Shown here one piece after another: positions 20,759 through 29,304 of a stretch of 64,000 bases of DNA. A program made the translations under genes and the position numbers. The stretch is from Clostridium swellfunianum. GTDB taxonomy: Bacteria; Bacillota; Clostridia; Clostridiales; Clostridiaceae. The stretch covers positions 4,605,735-4,669,734 of the forward strand of contig NZ_JAMOFV010000006.1 of NCBI RefSeq assembly GCF_023656515.1, read 5' to 3'. The notes under the pieces were generated by a model that worked only from the letters and a program-made list of their open reading frames with translations, ran no database searches and was not told where the DNA came from. The stretch's first letter is position 1. The number at the start of each line of letters is the position of its first letter.

Positions 20759-21355
20759 TTATTTTGTAAGTTCATTTGCCACTGCATTAAAAAGAATTTC
20801 TTGAACTTTAGGATAAATTTTTTCACCAACGTCCTTTTTATGAATAATCATTGCCAAAGCAGATCGAATAACACCTGCAATAACCTCAATATCCTCATCT
20901 ATTAATTTTTTTAACTCCTTATTCTTCTTTATGAAATCCATTTGTGGCACAATACTCCTTAATGTCCTGGTTGCTGAATATTGTGGATTTATCTTTCTAG
21001 TTACCATATTATACTCATCTAAATTAGTTATTAGTCTTTGTGTTAGTATATTAGATTCCAGAGCGGAGGACATTTCGTACAGATAAACCTTTATTGCTTC
21101 ACGTACATTCTTCTCTTTTTCTACTTTTGGCCAAACTAACCTTTCAATTTCTTCACCTTCAAAAACTAATAACTCAAGATAAAGCATTTCCTTAGATTCA
21201 AAAAAAACATAAAAGCTGCTTTTTGCTATAGATACTGAAGAGGTTATATCTTCAATAGATGTATTTTTTAGTCCCTTTGTAATAAAAAACTTATGCGCAA
21301 CTAGCATCATTTCAGATTTTATTCTTTCCTTCTCTATTTCTGTGAATTTTGGCAT
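20759..21355 (-). CDS. TetR/AcrR-family regulator
   Basis: The 198-residue protein has the TetR helix-turn-helix at residues about 10-55 (FFITKGLKNTSIEDITSSVSIAKSSFYVFFESKE, key part TSIEDITSSVSIAKSSFYVFF) and a helical ligand domain. The start at 21355 has AGAGGTG; upstream in-frame codons have no ribosome site and would add an unrelated hydrophobic stretch. It lies just upstream of the macrolide kinase gene in the same direction and probably represses both until an inducer, perhaps a macrolide, binds. An inverted repeat before it is a plausible operator. Confidence 0.88.
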   Translation of the reverse strand: MPKFTEIEKERIKSEMMLVAHKFFITKGLKNTSIEDITSSVSIAKSSFYVFFESKEMLYLELLVFEGEEIERLVWPKVEKEKNVREAIKVYLYEMSSALESNILTQRLITNLDEYNMVTRKINPQYSATRTLRSIVPQMDFIKKNKELKKLIDEDIEVIAGVIRSALAMIIHKKDVGEKIYPKVQEILFNAVANELTK

Positions 21356-21394
21356 TATACTTTTCACCTCTAAATAAGAATAAACACAAATCAT

Positions 21395-21419
21395 AAAAAC
21401 AATTTGTTTATTTGTTTTT
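21395..21419. promoter_or_regulatory. Candidate TetR operator
   Basis: AAAAACAA and TTGTTTTT arms flank a nine-base centre, 40 bases upstream of the TetR start codon. The size suits a TetR dimer, but the AT-rich sequence makes chance likely. Confidence 0.4.
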
Positions 21420-21480
21420 ATTATATTTAAATATAGTACTCCAGTCAAGCATATACATTACTATAAAATTTTCATTACTC

Positions 21481-21519
21481 AAAAAAGCAAGATATTATCT
21501 CTCTAAGTAATATCTTGCT
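21481..21519 (-). terminator. Terminator after the first enoate-reductase-type gene
   Basis: AGCAAGATATTA and TAATATCTTGCT arms, ten-base loop, then six T residues on the minus strand, 28 bases after the stop. Confidence 0.87.
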
Positions 21520-21546
21520 TATATATAACAGTAATTAATAAGAGAA

Positions 21547-23472
21547 TTATAATGTTACTCCTAAATTAAATCCATCTCTTATTGCCTCACCTATTAATCT
21601 TGCATTATCCATTTTACAATCCCCTATTAAATGATGACTTATGCCAGCTTCATTAAGCTTAATTGATAATGTCTTTTCTGGTTTTGCTCCAATTGCAACA
21701 ACTACCATATTACATGGTAGTTCTTTTACTTCCTCTCCATGTTCAACCTTTATATAATCCTTTTCTATTGATAAAAGCTTATGACTTTTAAATATTTCTA
21801 TATTATGGTCTCTAAGGTTTTTCATCATAGCATTTATATTAGATACATTTTCGCCATTTAATATTTTATCGCTTAATTCAACTATAAAAGCTTCTTTATT
21901 TCTTTCTCCAATATATTCAGCTGTTTCAATACCCACAAAGCCAGCTCCTATAATTGCAATTCTATCATTTAATTCTTCTTTACCATTTAAGACATCCCAA
22001 GCTGATACGACCTTCATATTTTCAATACCAGTAAATTTAGGCACAAATTTTGTTGCTCCTGTTGCTATTATTATTTCATCACAATTTAATTCTTTTACAA
22101 TATCTACAGTTGCTTCCACGCCTGTCCTAACTTCAACCTTAAGAAGCTCTAATTTTTTCAAATAGTATTCCATTAATCTTTCCATTTCAGATTTATTTGG
22201 TGGAACCATAGCGATATTTAGTTGTCCAAATAGTTTGTCCTCTTTTTCTAATACTATAACCTTATGTCCTCTTTCAGCCGCTACACAAGCTGCCTCAAGT
22301 CCGGCCACACCAGCACCAACTACTAATACTTTCTTAATATTTTCTGCTTTAGTTATTAGAACTTCTTTCTCTAATCCATTAATTGGGTTTACTGTGCATT
22401 CAATACTTCCATGTGCAAGCAGCCTATCCGCACAGCCCTTATTACACATAATGCAGTATCTTATTTCATCTTCTCTTCCCTCTAAAACCTTTACTGGCCA
22501 ATTAGGATCTGCAACTAATTGTCTTCCTAATGCTACAATATCAGCCTTATTTGTATCTAATATCGCTCTAACCATTGATGGTTTTAATATCCTTCCTACA
22601 CAACTTACAGGAACTGTAGCAACTGATTTTATTTCTTCTGATAAATCCAAGAAACATCCATAGGGCTCCATGCCCATTGAAGGTATAGTGTTTATTAGTT
22701 CTCCATGATTTGCAAGGGCTACATGGAAGGAGTTAACACCTTTTTCTTCTAGCCACTTTACTAATATTTTTGCTTCATCTAATGTTGGGCCACCGAAGCC
22801 CTTTCGTGGATTCATTCTGATAATAGACATCTTATAGTCTATCGGCATATCTGGCAGTGCAGCTCTAAGCTTATCCATCACCTCTAAAACAAATCTTGCT
22901 CTATTTTCAAATGAACCTCCATATTCATCAGTTCTTTTATTTAAAATAGGCGAGCAGAACATACCAATTAGCCTATCTCCATGTAATTGAAGAATATCAT
23001 ATCCTGCTTTTTTAGCTCTTATTGCTACATCTACAATTAAATTCTGGATTTTTTCAATACCTGCCTTATCTACTTCATTTACATACTCATTGAATAATTT
23101 ATGATGAAGCTTCAATGCTGCAGGCATACCATTAGCTTTCATTTCATTAGTTATTATATCTGGATCCACTTCTGGATAATATATTTGTGCTGCTATTTTA
23201 CTTCCTTCTTTGTGTACTGCATCGGTTAAATTTTTATGACCTTCTATTAATCCATCATGATGAAGTGTTGGAGTTTTTGAAAAAGCAGCAACTGCTGAAA
23301 CGTCTCCTACTACAATTAACCCTGCACCACCTTTTGCTATTTCTCTATAAAATTCTATAGCTTTAGGCGTAATAATTCCTCCTCTTTCCTCAAAAGAAGT
23401 AGTTAATGGCGGAAACATAATTCTATTTTTTATCTCCACATTTCCAATTTTAATAGGCATAAAAATATTCAT
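21547..23472 (-). CDS. Old-yellow-enzyme type Fe-S flavoenzyme (2,4-dienoyl-CoA / enoate reductase family), copy 1
   Basis: The 641-residue protein has an FMN-binding TIM barrel (residues 1 to about 330; starts MPIKIGNVEIKNRIMFPPL, with LQLHGDRLIGMFCSPILN), a 4Fe-4S site CIMCNKGC followed by ECTVNP (residues about 340-365), and FAD/NAD(P) Rossmann segments (VLVVGAGVAGLEAA near 385 and IAIIGAGFVGIETA near 515). Relatives reduce carbon-carbon double bonds of enoates, cinnamate or bile-acid intermediates in anaerobes. The substrate cannot be read. It is transcribed away from a MarR gene, which likely controls it. A second enzyme of the same type lies 1.4 kb upstream. Confidence 0.88.
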   Translation of the reverse strand: MNIFMPIKIGNVEIKNRIMFPPLTTSFEERGGIITPKAIEFYREIAKGGAGLIVVGDVSAVAAFSKTPTLHHDGLIEGHKNLTDAVHKEGSKIAAQIYYPEVDPDIITNEMKANGMPAALKLHHKLFNEYVNEVDKAGIEKIQNLIVDVAIRAKKAGYDILQLHGDRLIGMFCSPILNKRTDEYGGSFENRARFVLEVMDKLRAALPDMPIDYKMSIIRMNPRKGFGGPTLDEAKILVKWLEEKGVNSFHVALANHGELINTIPSMGMEPYGCFLDLSEEIKSVATVPVSCVGRILKPSMVRAILDTNKADIVALGRQLVADPNWPVKVLEGREDEIRYCIMCNKGCADRLLAHGSIECTVNPINGLEKEVLITKAENIKKVLVVGAGVAGLEAACVAAERGHKVIVLEKEDKLFGQLNIAMVPPNKSEMERLMEYYLKKLELLKVEVRTGVEATVDIVKELNCDEIIIATGATKFVPKFTGIENMKVVSAWDVLNGKEELNDRIAIIGAGFVGIETAEYIGERNKEAFIVELSDKILNGENVSNINAMMKNLRDHNIEIFKSHKLLSIEKDYIKVEHGEEVKELPCNMVVVAIGAKPEKTLSIKLNEAGISHHLIGDCKMDNARLIGEAIRDGFNLGVTL

Positions 23473-23553
23473 AATGCACTCTCCTACTCGATATTTATTT
23501 CATAAATTGAAATATTTATTTTATTATATCATGCCCTTTCATTTACTTCAATT

Positions 23554-23565
23554 ACTGAAATAATT
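23554..23565. promoter_or_regulatory. Candidate MarR operator, copy 1
   Basis: ACTGAAATAATT lies between the divergent marR and flavoenzyme genes; the same 12 bases recur upstream of the lipoprotein gene at 24758-24769. Shared sequence in two promoter regions around one MarR gene suggests a regulon, but 12 AT-rich bases could match by chance. Confidence 0.4.
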
Positions 23566-23641
23566 AGGATGCATCTTTTATTACCCTTTTATGGTATAAT
23601 TTTTTATATCATATTTTAATATCTATTATGGAGGATTAACT

Positions 23642-24115
23642 ATGCTGGTAAATAGATTAATAGAGATGAACTTTGATGAAAATAAAAAATATAAAGATTG
23701 GTTTGGTAAGCCTTTTAATATTAATGACCAAATTATATCCTTAAAAAAAGAAGAAAAAATAGTTTTATATTACTTATATAAATATGGTGAAAGTCCTATG
23801 GGAGATATTACTTCTTCTTTCGGGTTTGCTCACAGTACAACAAATTATGTAGTAAAAAATTTAGAAGCAAAGGAATTAGTTTCTGTAAATCCATCTCAAA
23901 ATGATAATAGAGTTAGACTAATAAACTTAACTCCGAAAGGCCATGACTTGCTCATTTTATTAATGGATCATTTAGAAAAGATATCTCTAAAAATTATATC
24001 TGACCTATTCCCAATAATATGTAGCAATCTAAAAAATGAACTTACTGACGAAGAGGAAAAGGTTTTAGATAAATTATTAACTAAAATCCACACTTCAATT
24101 AAAAATATTGAATAA
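23642..24115 (+). CDS. MarR-family regulator
   Basis: A 157-residue winged-helix protein: the recognition region reads MGDITSSFGFAHSTTNYVVKNLE (key part SFGFAHSTTNYVVKNL) near residues 60-82, then the wing VSVNPSQNDNRVRLINLTPKG (key part DNRVRLINLTPKG), with long dimer helices at both ends. MarR proteins repress a divergent or own operon until a phenolic or other ligand, or oxidation, releases them. It is divergent from the flavoenzyme gene at 21.5 kb and convergent with the lipoprotein gene. GGAGGA precedes the ATG by 8 bases. Confidence 0.9.
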   Translation: MLVNRLIEMNFDENKKYKDWFGKPFNINDQIISLKKEEKIVLYYLYKYGESPMGDITSSFGFAHSTTNYVVKNLEAKELVSVNPSQNDNRVRLINLTPKGHDLLILLMDHLEKISLKIISDLFPIICSNLKNELTDEEEKVLDKLLTKIHTSIKNIE

Positions 24116-24168
24116 AAAAAAGCTATCAACGGAATTTTTAAATAAAGTTCCAATTGATAGCTATTTTA
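24115..24168. terminator. Bidirectional terminator between marR and the lipoprotein gene
   Basis: AGCTATCAA (24121-24129) and TTGATAGCT (24154-24162) pair around a partly paired loop, with a seven-T tail on the minus strand and a T-rich tail on the plus strand. Confidence 0.82.
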
Positions 24169-24702
24169 TTATCCTAAAGCTTTAGTTTCTACAATTTCAA
24201 AGAATATAGTACTTTCATTTGATTTTCCTTCTGTCTTTTTCTTCAATTCTTCTATTTTAGCTTTATCCTCAACTATTTTTATAACCAATCTAGCACCCTT
24301 ATTTCTTTCAAGCTTGTCTGCTGCTGATGCATTATATTGATAGAAAGAAACAACTCCTATTTTATTTCTCTTTAAATTTTCTAGAGTTTGGTTTTGTGAT
24401 ATTCCAGCCATTGCATATTTTTCGTCAATCATACCAAATCCAAATACAGCTAAGTTTGGTGAACCATCTTTATTTGTTGTTGCAAATGTAAATGATCCAC
24501 TTCTAGCGTTTACTGCATCTACTAGCTTTTGTCCTTTTAAAGAGCTTTGTTCATAGAAATTTTTAGTTGATGCTTTTGATATGCTATCAACAGTGGCCTT
24601 TTCAATTTCTATTCCTTTATTTACATCTGCCTTGCTTCCACAACCTACTAAAGAAAGTGTCATAATCGTTACACATAATAAAGTAATTATTCCCTTTTTC
24701 AT
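24169..24702 (-). CDS. Lipoprotein with pyridoxamine-oxidase-like split-barrel domain
   Basis: The 177-residue protein begins with a lipoprotein signal peptide (MKKGIITLLCVTIM, lipobox LVGC at about residues 18-21), so it is anchored outside the membrane. The rest resembles the FMN-binding split barrel (GSFTFATTNKDGSPNLAVFGFG, key part FATTNKDGSPNLAVF). Such barrels normally act in the cytoplasm; an exported one is less common. FMN binding and substrate are unproven. The start at 24702 follows AGGGGG; an upstream frame extension has no ribosome site. A sequence shared with the marR promoter lies about 60 bases upstream. Confidence 0.8.
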   Translation of the reverse strand: MKKGIITLLCVTIMTLSLVGCGSKADVNKGIEIEKATVDSISKASTKNFYEQSSLKGQKLVDAVNARSGSFTFATTNKDGSPNLAVFGFGMIDEKYAMAGISQNQTLENLKRNKIGVVSFYQYNASAADKLERNKGARLVIKIVEDKAKIEELKKKTEGKSNESTIFFEIVETKALG

Positions 24703-24757
24703 TATAATTCCCCCTAAGTTTTTTTCGTTTACTCTTACAAGAAAAATTATATCAAAA

Positions 24758-24769
24758 ACTGAAATAATT
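24758..24769. promoter_or_regulatory. Candidate MarR operator, copy 2
   Basis: Second copy of ACTGAAATAATT, 55 bases upstream of the lipoprotein start. See the copy at 23554. Confidence 0.35.
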
Positions 24770-24802
24770 TTCAATGTTTAATTGTTATTTTTTAAACAAA
24801 TA

Positions 24803-24833
24803 TAAAAAAAGGGTTAAATCTCTTTAACCCTTT
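24803..24833 (-). terminator. Terminator after the second enoate-reductase-type gene
   Basis: AAAGGGTTAAA and TTTAACCCTTT arms with a four-base loop and a run of T on the minus strand, 54 bases after the stop. Confidence 0.87.
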
Positions 24834-24886
24834 GATATCAGCCTATTTCCTCTCAAGCCTAACAACCGTATCCAAGTGGCACGGCC

Positions 24887-26821
24887 CTAAATTAAAATAC
24901 CTACTTCAGTACCTTCCTTAACCGCCTCTAAAGCTTGTCTCGCTTCTTTAGCATCACCTATACAATATACTTCGGAATATTTATCTTTTAAACTTTCATA
25001 AAGAGTATTTTCAGCTTTTGAGCCACAAGCATAAATAATGTGAGTAAAATTCTGAAGTGTAACTTTCTCGCCTCTAACCTCAACGGTCACATTATTTTTT
25101 TCTACTGAAAGCAGCTTTGTGGATGGCATCATCTTAATACCTTGTTCATTTAGTCTTTTCATTGTCGGTAAAAGATTATTTGGAATCATTCCAGCACCAA
25201 TCGTATCAGCCATTTCAATCATTGTTACAAATAATTGGCCACGTTTATTATGCATTAAATGCTCACATACCTCAATTCCAACCATTCCACCACCAACAAC
25301 AAGAACATTTCCACCTAAAATTGTTATATCATTGTTTAATACCTTTTGAGCGGTTATTGCTGTTTCTACGTTTATGCCTTCAACTGGTGGTAGAATTTCT
25401 TTTGCACCTGTTGCAACAACTATGCTATCTGGAGAAAGACTATCAATAATTTCAAGATTAGCTTCACAATTATATTTAATATTAACATTTAAGCGTCTTA
25501 ATTCATTACTTAAATAAATAACCCATTTGCTAATCTCTTGCTTATGAGGTGGAACACAGGCAAGTTTTAATTGACCGCCTAAGCTATCTGTTTTTTCAAG
25601 AAGAGTAACCTTATGCCCTCGTAATGCAAGAATTCTAGAAGTTGCCATTCCGCCAATTCCCGCACCCACTACTACTACACTTTTCTTCGTTTCAGCAGGA
25701 ACAATTTTTAAGGAACTTTCTCTGCCTAAGAAAGGATTAATAACACAGGATGTAGGTTTTCTCTTAATTTGCTGTCCAACACATCCAATACCACATGTGG
25801 CACATGGAGCAATTTCATCATACCTTCCACTTTGAGCCTTATTTACTAACTCAGGATCTGACAACAATGCTCTTCCCAAAACTACACCATCAACTAAATC
25901 ATTATCAACTACATTCATAACTTGTCTAGCATCAACATTTTTTCCAACTACAATTACTGGAACTGCTGATACCTTCTTTATCTCCATAGCTTCAGGTAAA
26001 TTAACACCTTCTTTTTCGCCATGGCATGGAATGATTTTATTGCAGTGTTCATACTGAGTTCCACCACTTATTTCAAAAGCATCAACACCATGCTCAATAA
26101 GCTTTGGAACAAGGTATTTGATATCCTCCACACTATTTCCTTGCTCATCTCTTTCACTTCCGCTGATACGTAATATTATTGGAAAATCCTTACCACACTT
26201 TTCTTTTATAGCGTCAATTACTTCAAATAAAAGTCTCGCTCTGTTATCTAGGCTTCCACCATATTGATCAAGACGCTTATTGCGCATCGGTGATAGGAAT
26301 GAGCCTAGTAACATATATGCGTGTGCACTATGCAGCTCAATACCATCAAAGCCAGCTAATTTAGCATTATATGAAGCAGTAGCATATTTCTCGATAATTG
26401 CTGGAATTTCTTCTAGTTTTAATTCTCTAGTTTTTTGTCCCATAGAATTAATATAACAGCTGCTTGCAACAGGGGTAATTCCATAAAAAGCACTTACGCT
26501 TTCTGGGCCTGGGTGGGTAATTTGAGGAATTACCTTTGTACCATACTGATGTATTTTGTCTGTAAAAGCCTTATATTTTTCAATGCTTTCTGGAGTTCTA
26601 AAGCAAAGGGTATTTCCAAGATAAGGGACACTAGGGTCAACGCTTAAAGCATCTAGGATTATACAACCAACCCCGCCTTTTGCTCGCTCTACCCAATATT
26701 GTTCTAGTATTTCATTTACAGTTCCATCCTGACTTTCATAACCCAAAGACATTGGCGCCATAAAAGTACGATTCTTTAAAGTCATACTTCCAATACTAAT
26801 TGGAGTAAATAGTTTAGACAT
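24887..26821 (-). CDS. Old-yellow-enzyme type Fe-S flavoenzyme, copy 2
   Basis: A 644-residue enzyme with the same three-part plan as the gene at 21.5 kb: FMN TIM barrel (IGSMTLKNRTFMAPMSLGYE, with IELHSAHAYMLLGSFLSP), 4Fe-4S site CATCGIGC and SCVINP near residues 345-370, and two dinucleotide-binding motifs (VVVVGAGIGGMATS, VLVVGGGMVGIEVC). The barrel keeps the His-Ala-His-Ala-Tyr active-site string HSAHAY, which copy 1 has as HGDRLI, so the two probably act on different substrates. It lies 111 bases downstream of an AraC-type regulator gene on the same strand. Function: reduction of an activated C=C bond or a related anaerobic reduction. Confidence 0.88.
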   Translation of the reverse strand: MSKLFTPISIGSMTLKNRTFMAPMSLGYESQDGTVNEILEQYWVERAKGGVGCIILDALSVDPSVPYLGNTLCFRTPESIEKYKAFTDKIHQYGTKVIPQITHPGPESVSAFYGITPVASSCYINSMGQKTRELKLEEIPAIIEKYATASYNAKLAGFDGIELHSAHAYMLLGSFLSPMRNKRLDQYGGSLDNRARLLFEVIDAIKEKCGKDFPIILRISGSERDEQGNSVEDIKYLVPKLIEHGVDAFEISGGTQYEHCNKIIPCHGEKEGVNLPEAMEIKKVSAVPVIVVGKNVDARQVMNVVDNDLVDGVVLGRALLSDPELVNKAQSGRYDEIAPCATCGIGCVGQQIKRKPTSCVINPFLGRESSLKIVPAETKKSVVVVGAGIGGMATSRILALRGHKVTLLEKTDSLGGQLKLACVPPHKQEISKWVIYLSNELRRLNVNIKYNCEANLEIIDSLSPDSIVVATGAKEILPPVEGINVETAITAQKVLNNDITILGGNVLVVGGGMVGIEVCEHLMHNKRGQLFVTMIEMADTIGAGMIPNNLLPTMKRLNEQGIKMMPSTKLLSVEKNNVTVEVRGEKVTLQNFTHIIYACGSKAENTLYESLKDKYSEVYCIGDAKEARQALEAVKEGTEVGILI

Positions 26822-26931
26822 ATCCTCACCTATACCTTTCTTAAAACTAAAATCGCCTCTTTTTCGCTATCTTTGTTATAATATTAACGTATTCAAGGAT
26901 ATAAAACTATGCAAAATTTAAAGTTTTATTA

Positions 26932-28137
26932 TCAAATACTCGTATTGGTGAGTTTTCTATATTCAGTTGGGCTCTGGTTCATATGCTTAGTAAACGCTCT
27001 TTGAAATGTAGAAATGCTATCAAATCTACAAAGGTTTGATATTTCTGTTACACTCTTATTCGTTGAGGATAAAAATGAACATGCATATGCAATTCTAGTT
27101 TGCTCTAGTAGTTCTTGGAAGCTTACTTTAAAGACATTTTCAAATATTAACTTAGCAGTATATTCTTTTATAAAGAATTCATTAGCCAAAGATTTTAAAC
27201 TAATTTCATTCATAAAGTTAATATGAATATATTGTAAAAACATAAGTGCACTACCACCGTACCCATTTAACATATACTCTTCTTCAAAGACACATTTTTC
27301 TTGATATTCCTTGGGTGTCATATGAACATATTGGTTAAATACTCTATAAAATGAATTCTTAGAGGAAAAGTTTAAAATATCACTTATATAATCCATTGAT
27401 AACTCTGGAAAATGAAGCAGCGCGCAGGCATTTATTATTTTCCCAAATTTGTTTAGTTGAAAATATGTTAACCCACAAGCATTTTTAATTCTTTGATTTA
27501 AATGAGTCTCTGATAAATTTACCTCTTTTGCAAAATCACTTAGGTTTATATTCTTTTCCGTAGATAGTATAATTTTAGGTATTATATCCCATTCTATTTG
27601 CCTTTTATCCTTGTTTTCAGTTACATTTTCAAAGGCAAATCTACAAAAATAAGCATGCAATTGAAGAGTTAAATAAATAACCATGTTCATGCTGCTAAAG
27701 CGCTGTTCTTCTATTTCTAATAATAACTCGTCAATAAGCCTGCTAATCCTATTAAAGTTAGAATTATTAAGCTGAACAAATGGAATTGTATCGTAAACAA
27801 GAGTTGCATTTGCATTCATTGGGTGCTTTTCGAAGCACATAAACATAAAATTACCGATATAAAAGTTGACTTCTATTATATTAAGAGGTTTTAGAATTTT
27901 AGTAAATCTATAAAAATGATGCATATATAAGCACAAGAAGCTACCTTCTTTTAATGGATAATAAGTTCCATTAATCTCAATGATTCCTTCACCACTTTTT
28001 ACAAATAGTATTATAACCTGTTCGTGAATGCACAAATCAGTTATTGAATCTACTACTTTTTCTCTTACATTTATTTGTTTTTCTTTACTATTCTCATAAT
28101 AATCAATGCCTGTATACCAATCATTTTGACGTTTCAT
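26932..28137 (-). CDS. AraC-family regulator with two DNA-binding domains
   Basis: The 401-residue protein starts with a cupin-like sensor (VIILFVKSGEGIIEINGTYYPLKEG, key part GEGIIEINGTYYPLKEG), then carries two separate AraC-type helix-turn-helix modules: residues about 190-285 (INLSDFAKEVNLSETHLNQRIK ... FSSKNSFYRVFNQYVHMTPKEY) and about 300-400 (ISLKSLANEFFIKEYTAKLIF ... FDSISTFQRAFTKHMNQSPTEY). Most family members have one. The start was placed at ATG 28137 after GGAGAT; a TTG four codons earlier overlaps that site. It probably activates the flavoenzyme gene just downstream in response to a small ligand. Confidence 0.87.
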   Translation of the reverse strand: MKRQNDWYTGIDYYENSKEKQINVREKVVDSITDLCIHEQVIILFVKSGEGIIEINGTYYPLKEGSFLCLYMHHFYRFTKILKPLNIIEVNFYIGNFMFMCFEKHPMNANATLVYDTIPFVQLNNSNFNRISRLIDELLLEIEEQRFSSMNMVIYLTLQLHAYFCRFAFENVTENKDKRQIEWDIIPKIILSTEKNINLSDFAKEVNLSETHLNQRIKNACGLTYFQLNKFGKIINACALLHFPELSMDYISDILNFSSKNSFYRVFNQYVHMTPKEYQEKCVFEEEYMLNGYGGSALMFLQYIHINFMNEISLKSLANEFFIKEYTAKLIFENVFKVSFQELLEQTRIAYACSFLSSTNKSVTEISNLCRFDSISTFQRAFTKHMNQSPTEYRKLTNTSI

Positions 28138-28182
28138 ATTTATCTCCAATTCATTATCATCACCTTATCAGCTTTGGTCATA

Positions 28183-29286
28183 TCATTTCAACATGTAACT
28201 ATTATTCAAAATTTGAGTATTGTATAGGAATAGAATATCCTCTGCCTCGGAGAAATCAACATAGTCTCCCAGTATATCTGTAGCTATATAACGTAGGTCA
28301 ACAAGGGTAATTTTAGAATATCCTCCTATCAATAACGGTGCAATACTGCTTCCAAAGGAATCCCTGAATATTATTAACTCCTTATGAGTGTCACAGGATG
28401 GATTGATAACAGAAATAACTGGTTTGGGCCCAGAAAGGAACAAGTCATATGAATCTATGTTCTTAAAGTTATCTATCATGTTCACTTTGCTGTATTCCTT
28501 GTCAATAGTGTCAAAAACAACTGCATTTTCTATTATATTGTTAGTAAGATACACCATGGTATCTGGTTCCTGCTTAAGGGCTGCCTGACCATAATAGGAT
28601 CCGTAAAAAGGGGTTAGCCTTTTCTCCTCATATTGAAAATCAGACGCCTGAATATCGTTGCCCATCTCTTTTAGAAGCTTATCGGCTATATCTATTGTTT
28701 TATCCTGACTCCAGTGAATATCTGTTTTGTAAAAGTCTTTTATATCCAGAGTACTAAACAAATCAATATAATTCATGCTAGAGACATTTTGCTTCATAAT
28801 CTCCAGTAATCTTTCGTAGTCCATGGTTAAATAACCGTTTTGTGCTGCAGTAAAGTAATTCTTATCAGGTATTATAGCATAACTTACATTCTTGTTCGCA
28901 AGATATTTACTATAAACTTCATTAAGCTTTTGCGCTGCATTCAATATGGCTTTTTCATTCAGCGGATATTCTATCTTGTAGATGCTCCCATCCACCATAT
29001 ATAAACCGTTATTATCCTTTTGCTTAAACAGGTAACGGCTTGTCAGGGCTTTTATACTCCTGAAGGAGTCGCGAAAAGCAAACTGGTCAAGGAAATACTT
29101 ATCGTATTCTTCAAACAAATCTCCACTTATGAGCTTCTTAAAAGAATAAGTTGGAACCGCTGCCAGCCTGCGCCGCTCACTATATGAGAATTCAGCATCC
29201 TGCATTATAATATTGGTAAGCATAAAACCACAGGTTATAATTATAAAGCATATGGTCACCGCTATATTTTTAAAGTTACTTTTCAT
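28183..29286 (-). CDS. DHHW-family protein, AlgX/AlgJ-like SGNH acetyltransferase accessory
   Basis: The 367-residue protein has one N-terminal membrane anchor (NIAVTICFIIITCGFMLTNII) and an extracellular SGNH-like domain with the TDIHWSQDKTIDIADKLL segment near residue 190 (the DxHW signature) and RDSFGSSIAPLL near residue 310. Such proteins receive acetyl groups from an MBOAT membrane partner and put them on an exported polysaccharide. It is the last gene of a three-gene operon, 18 bases after the MBOAT gene. The acceptor polymer is unknown. Confidence 0.83.
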   Translation of the reverse strand: MKSNFKNIAVTICFIIITCGFMLTNIIMQDAEFSYSERRRLAAVPTYSFKKLISGDLFEEYDKYFLDQFAFRDSFRSIKALTSRYLFKQKDNNGLYMVDGSIYKIEYPLNEKAILNAAQKLNEVYSKYLANKNVSYAIIPDKNYFTAAQNGYLTMDYERLLEIMKQNVSSMNYIDLFSTLDIKDFYKTDIHWSQDKTIDIADKLLKEMGNDIQASDFQYEEKRLTPFYGSYYGQAALKQEPDTMVYLTNNIIENAVVFDTIDKEYSKVNMIDNFKNIDSYDLFLSGPKPVISVINPSCDTHKELIIFRDSFGSSIAPLLIGGYSKITLVDLRYIATDILGDYVDFSEAEDILFLYNTQILNNSYMLK

Positions 29287-29304
29287 TCCAGACCTCCCTG
29301 ACGT

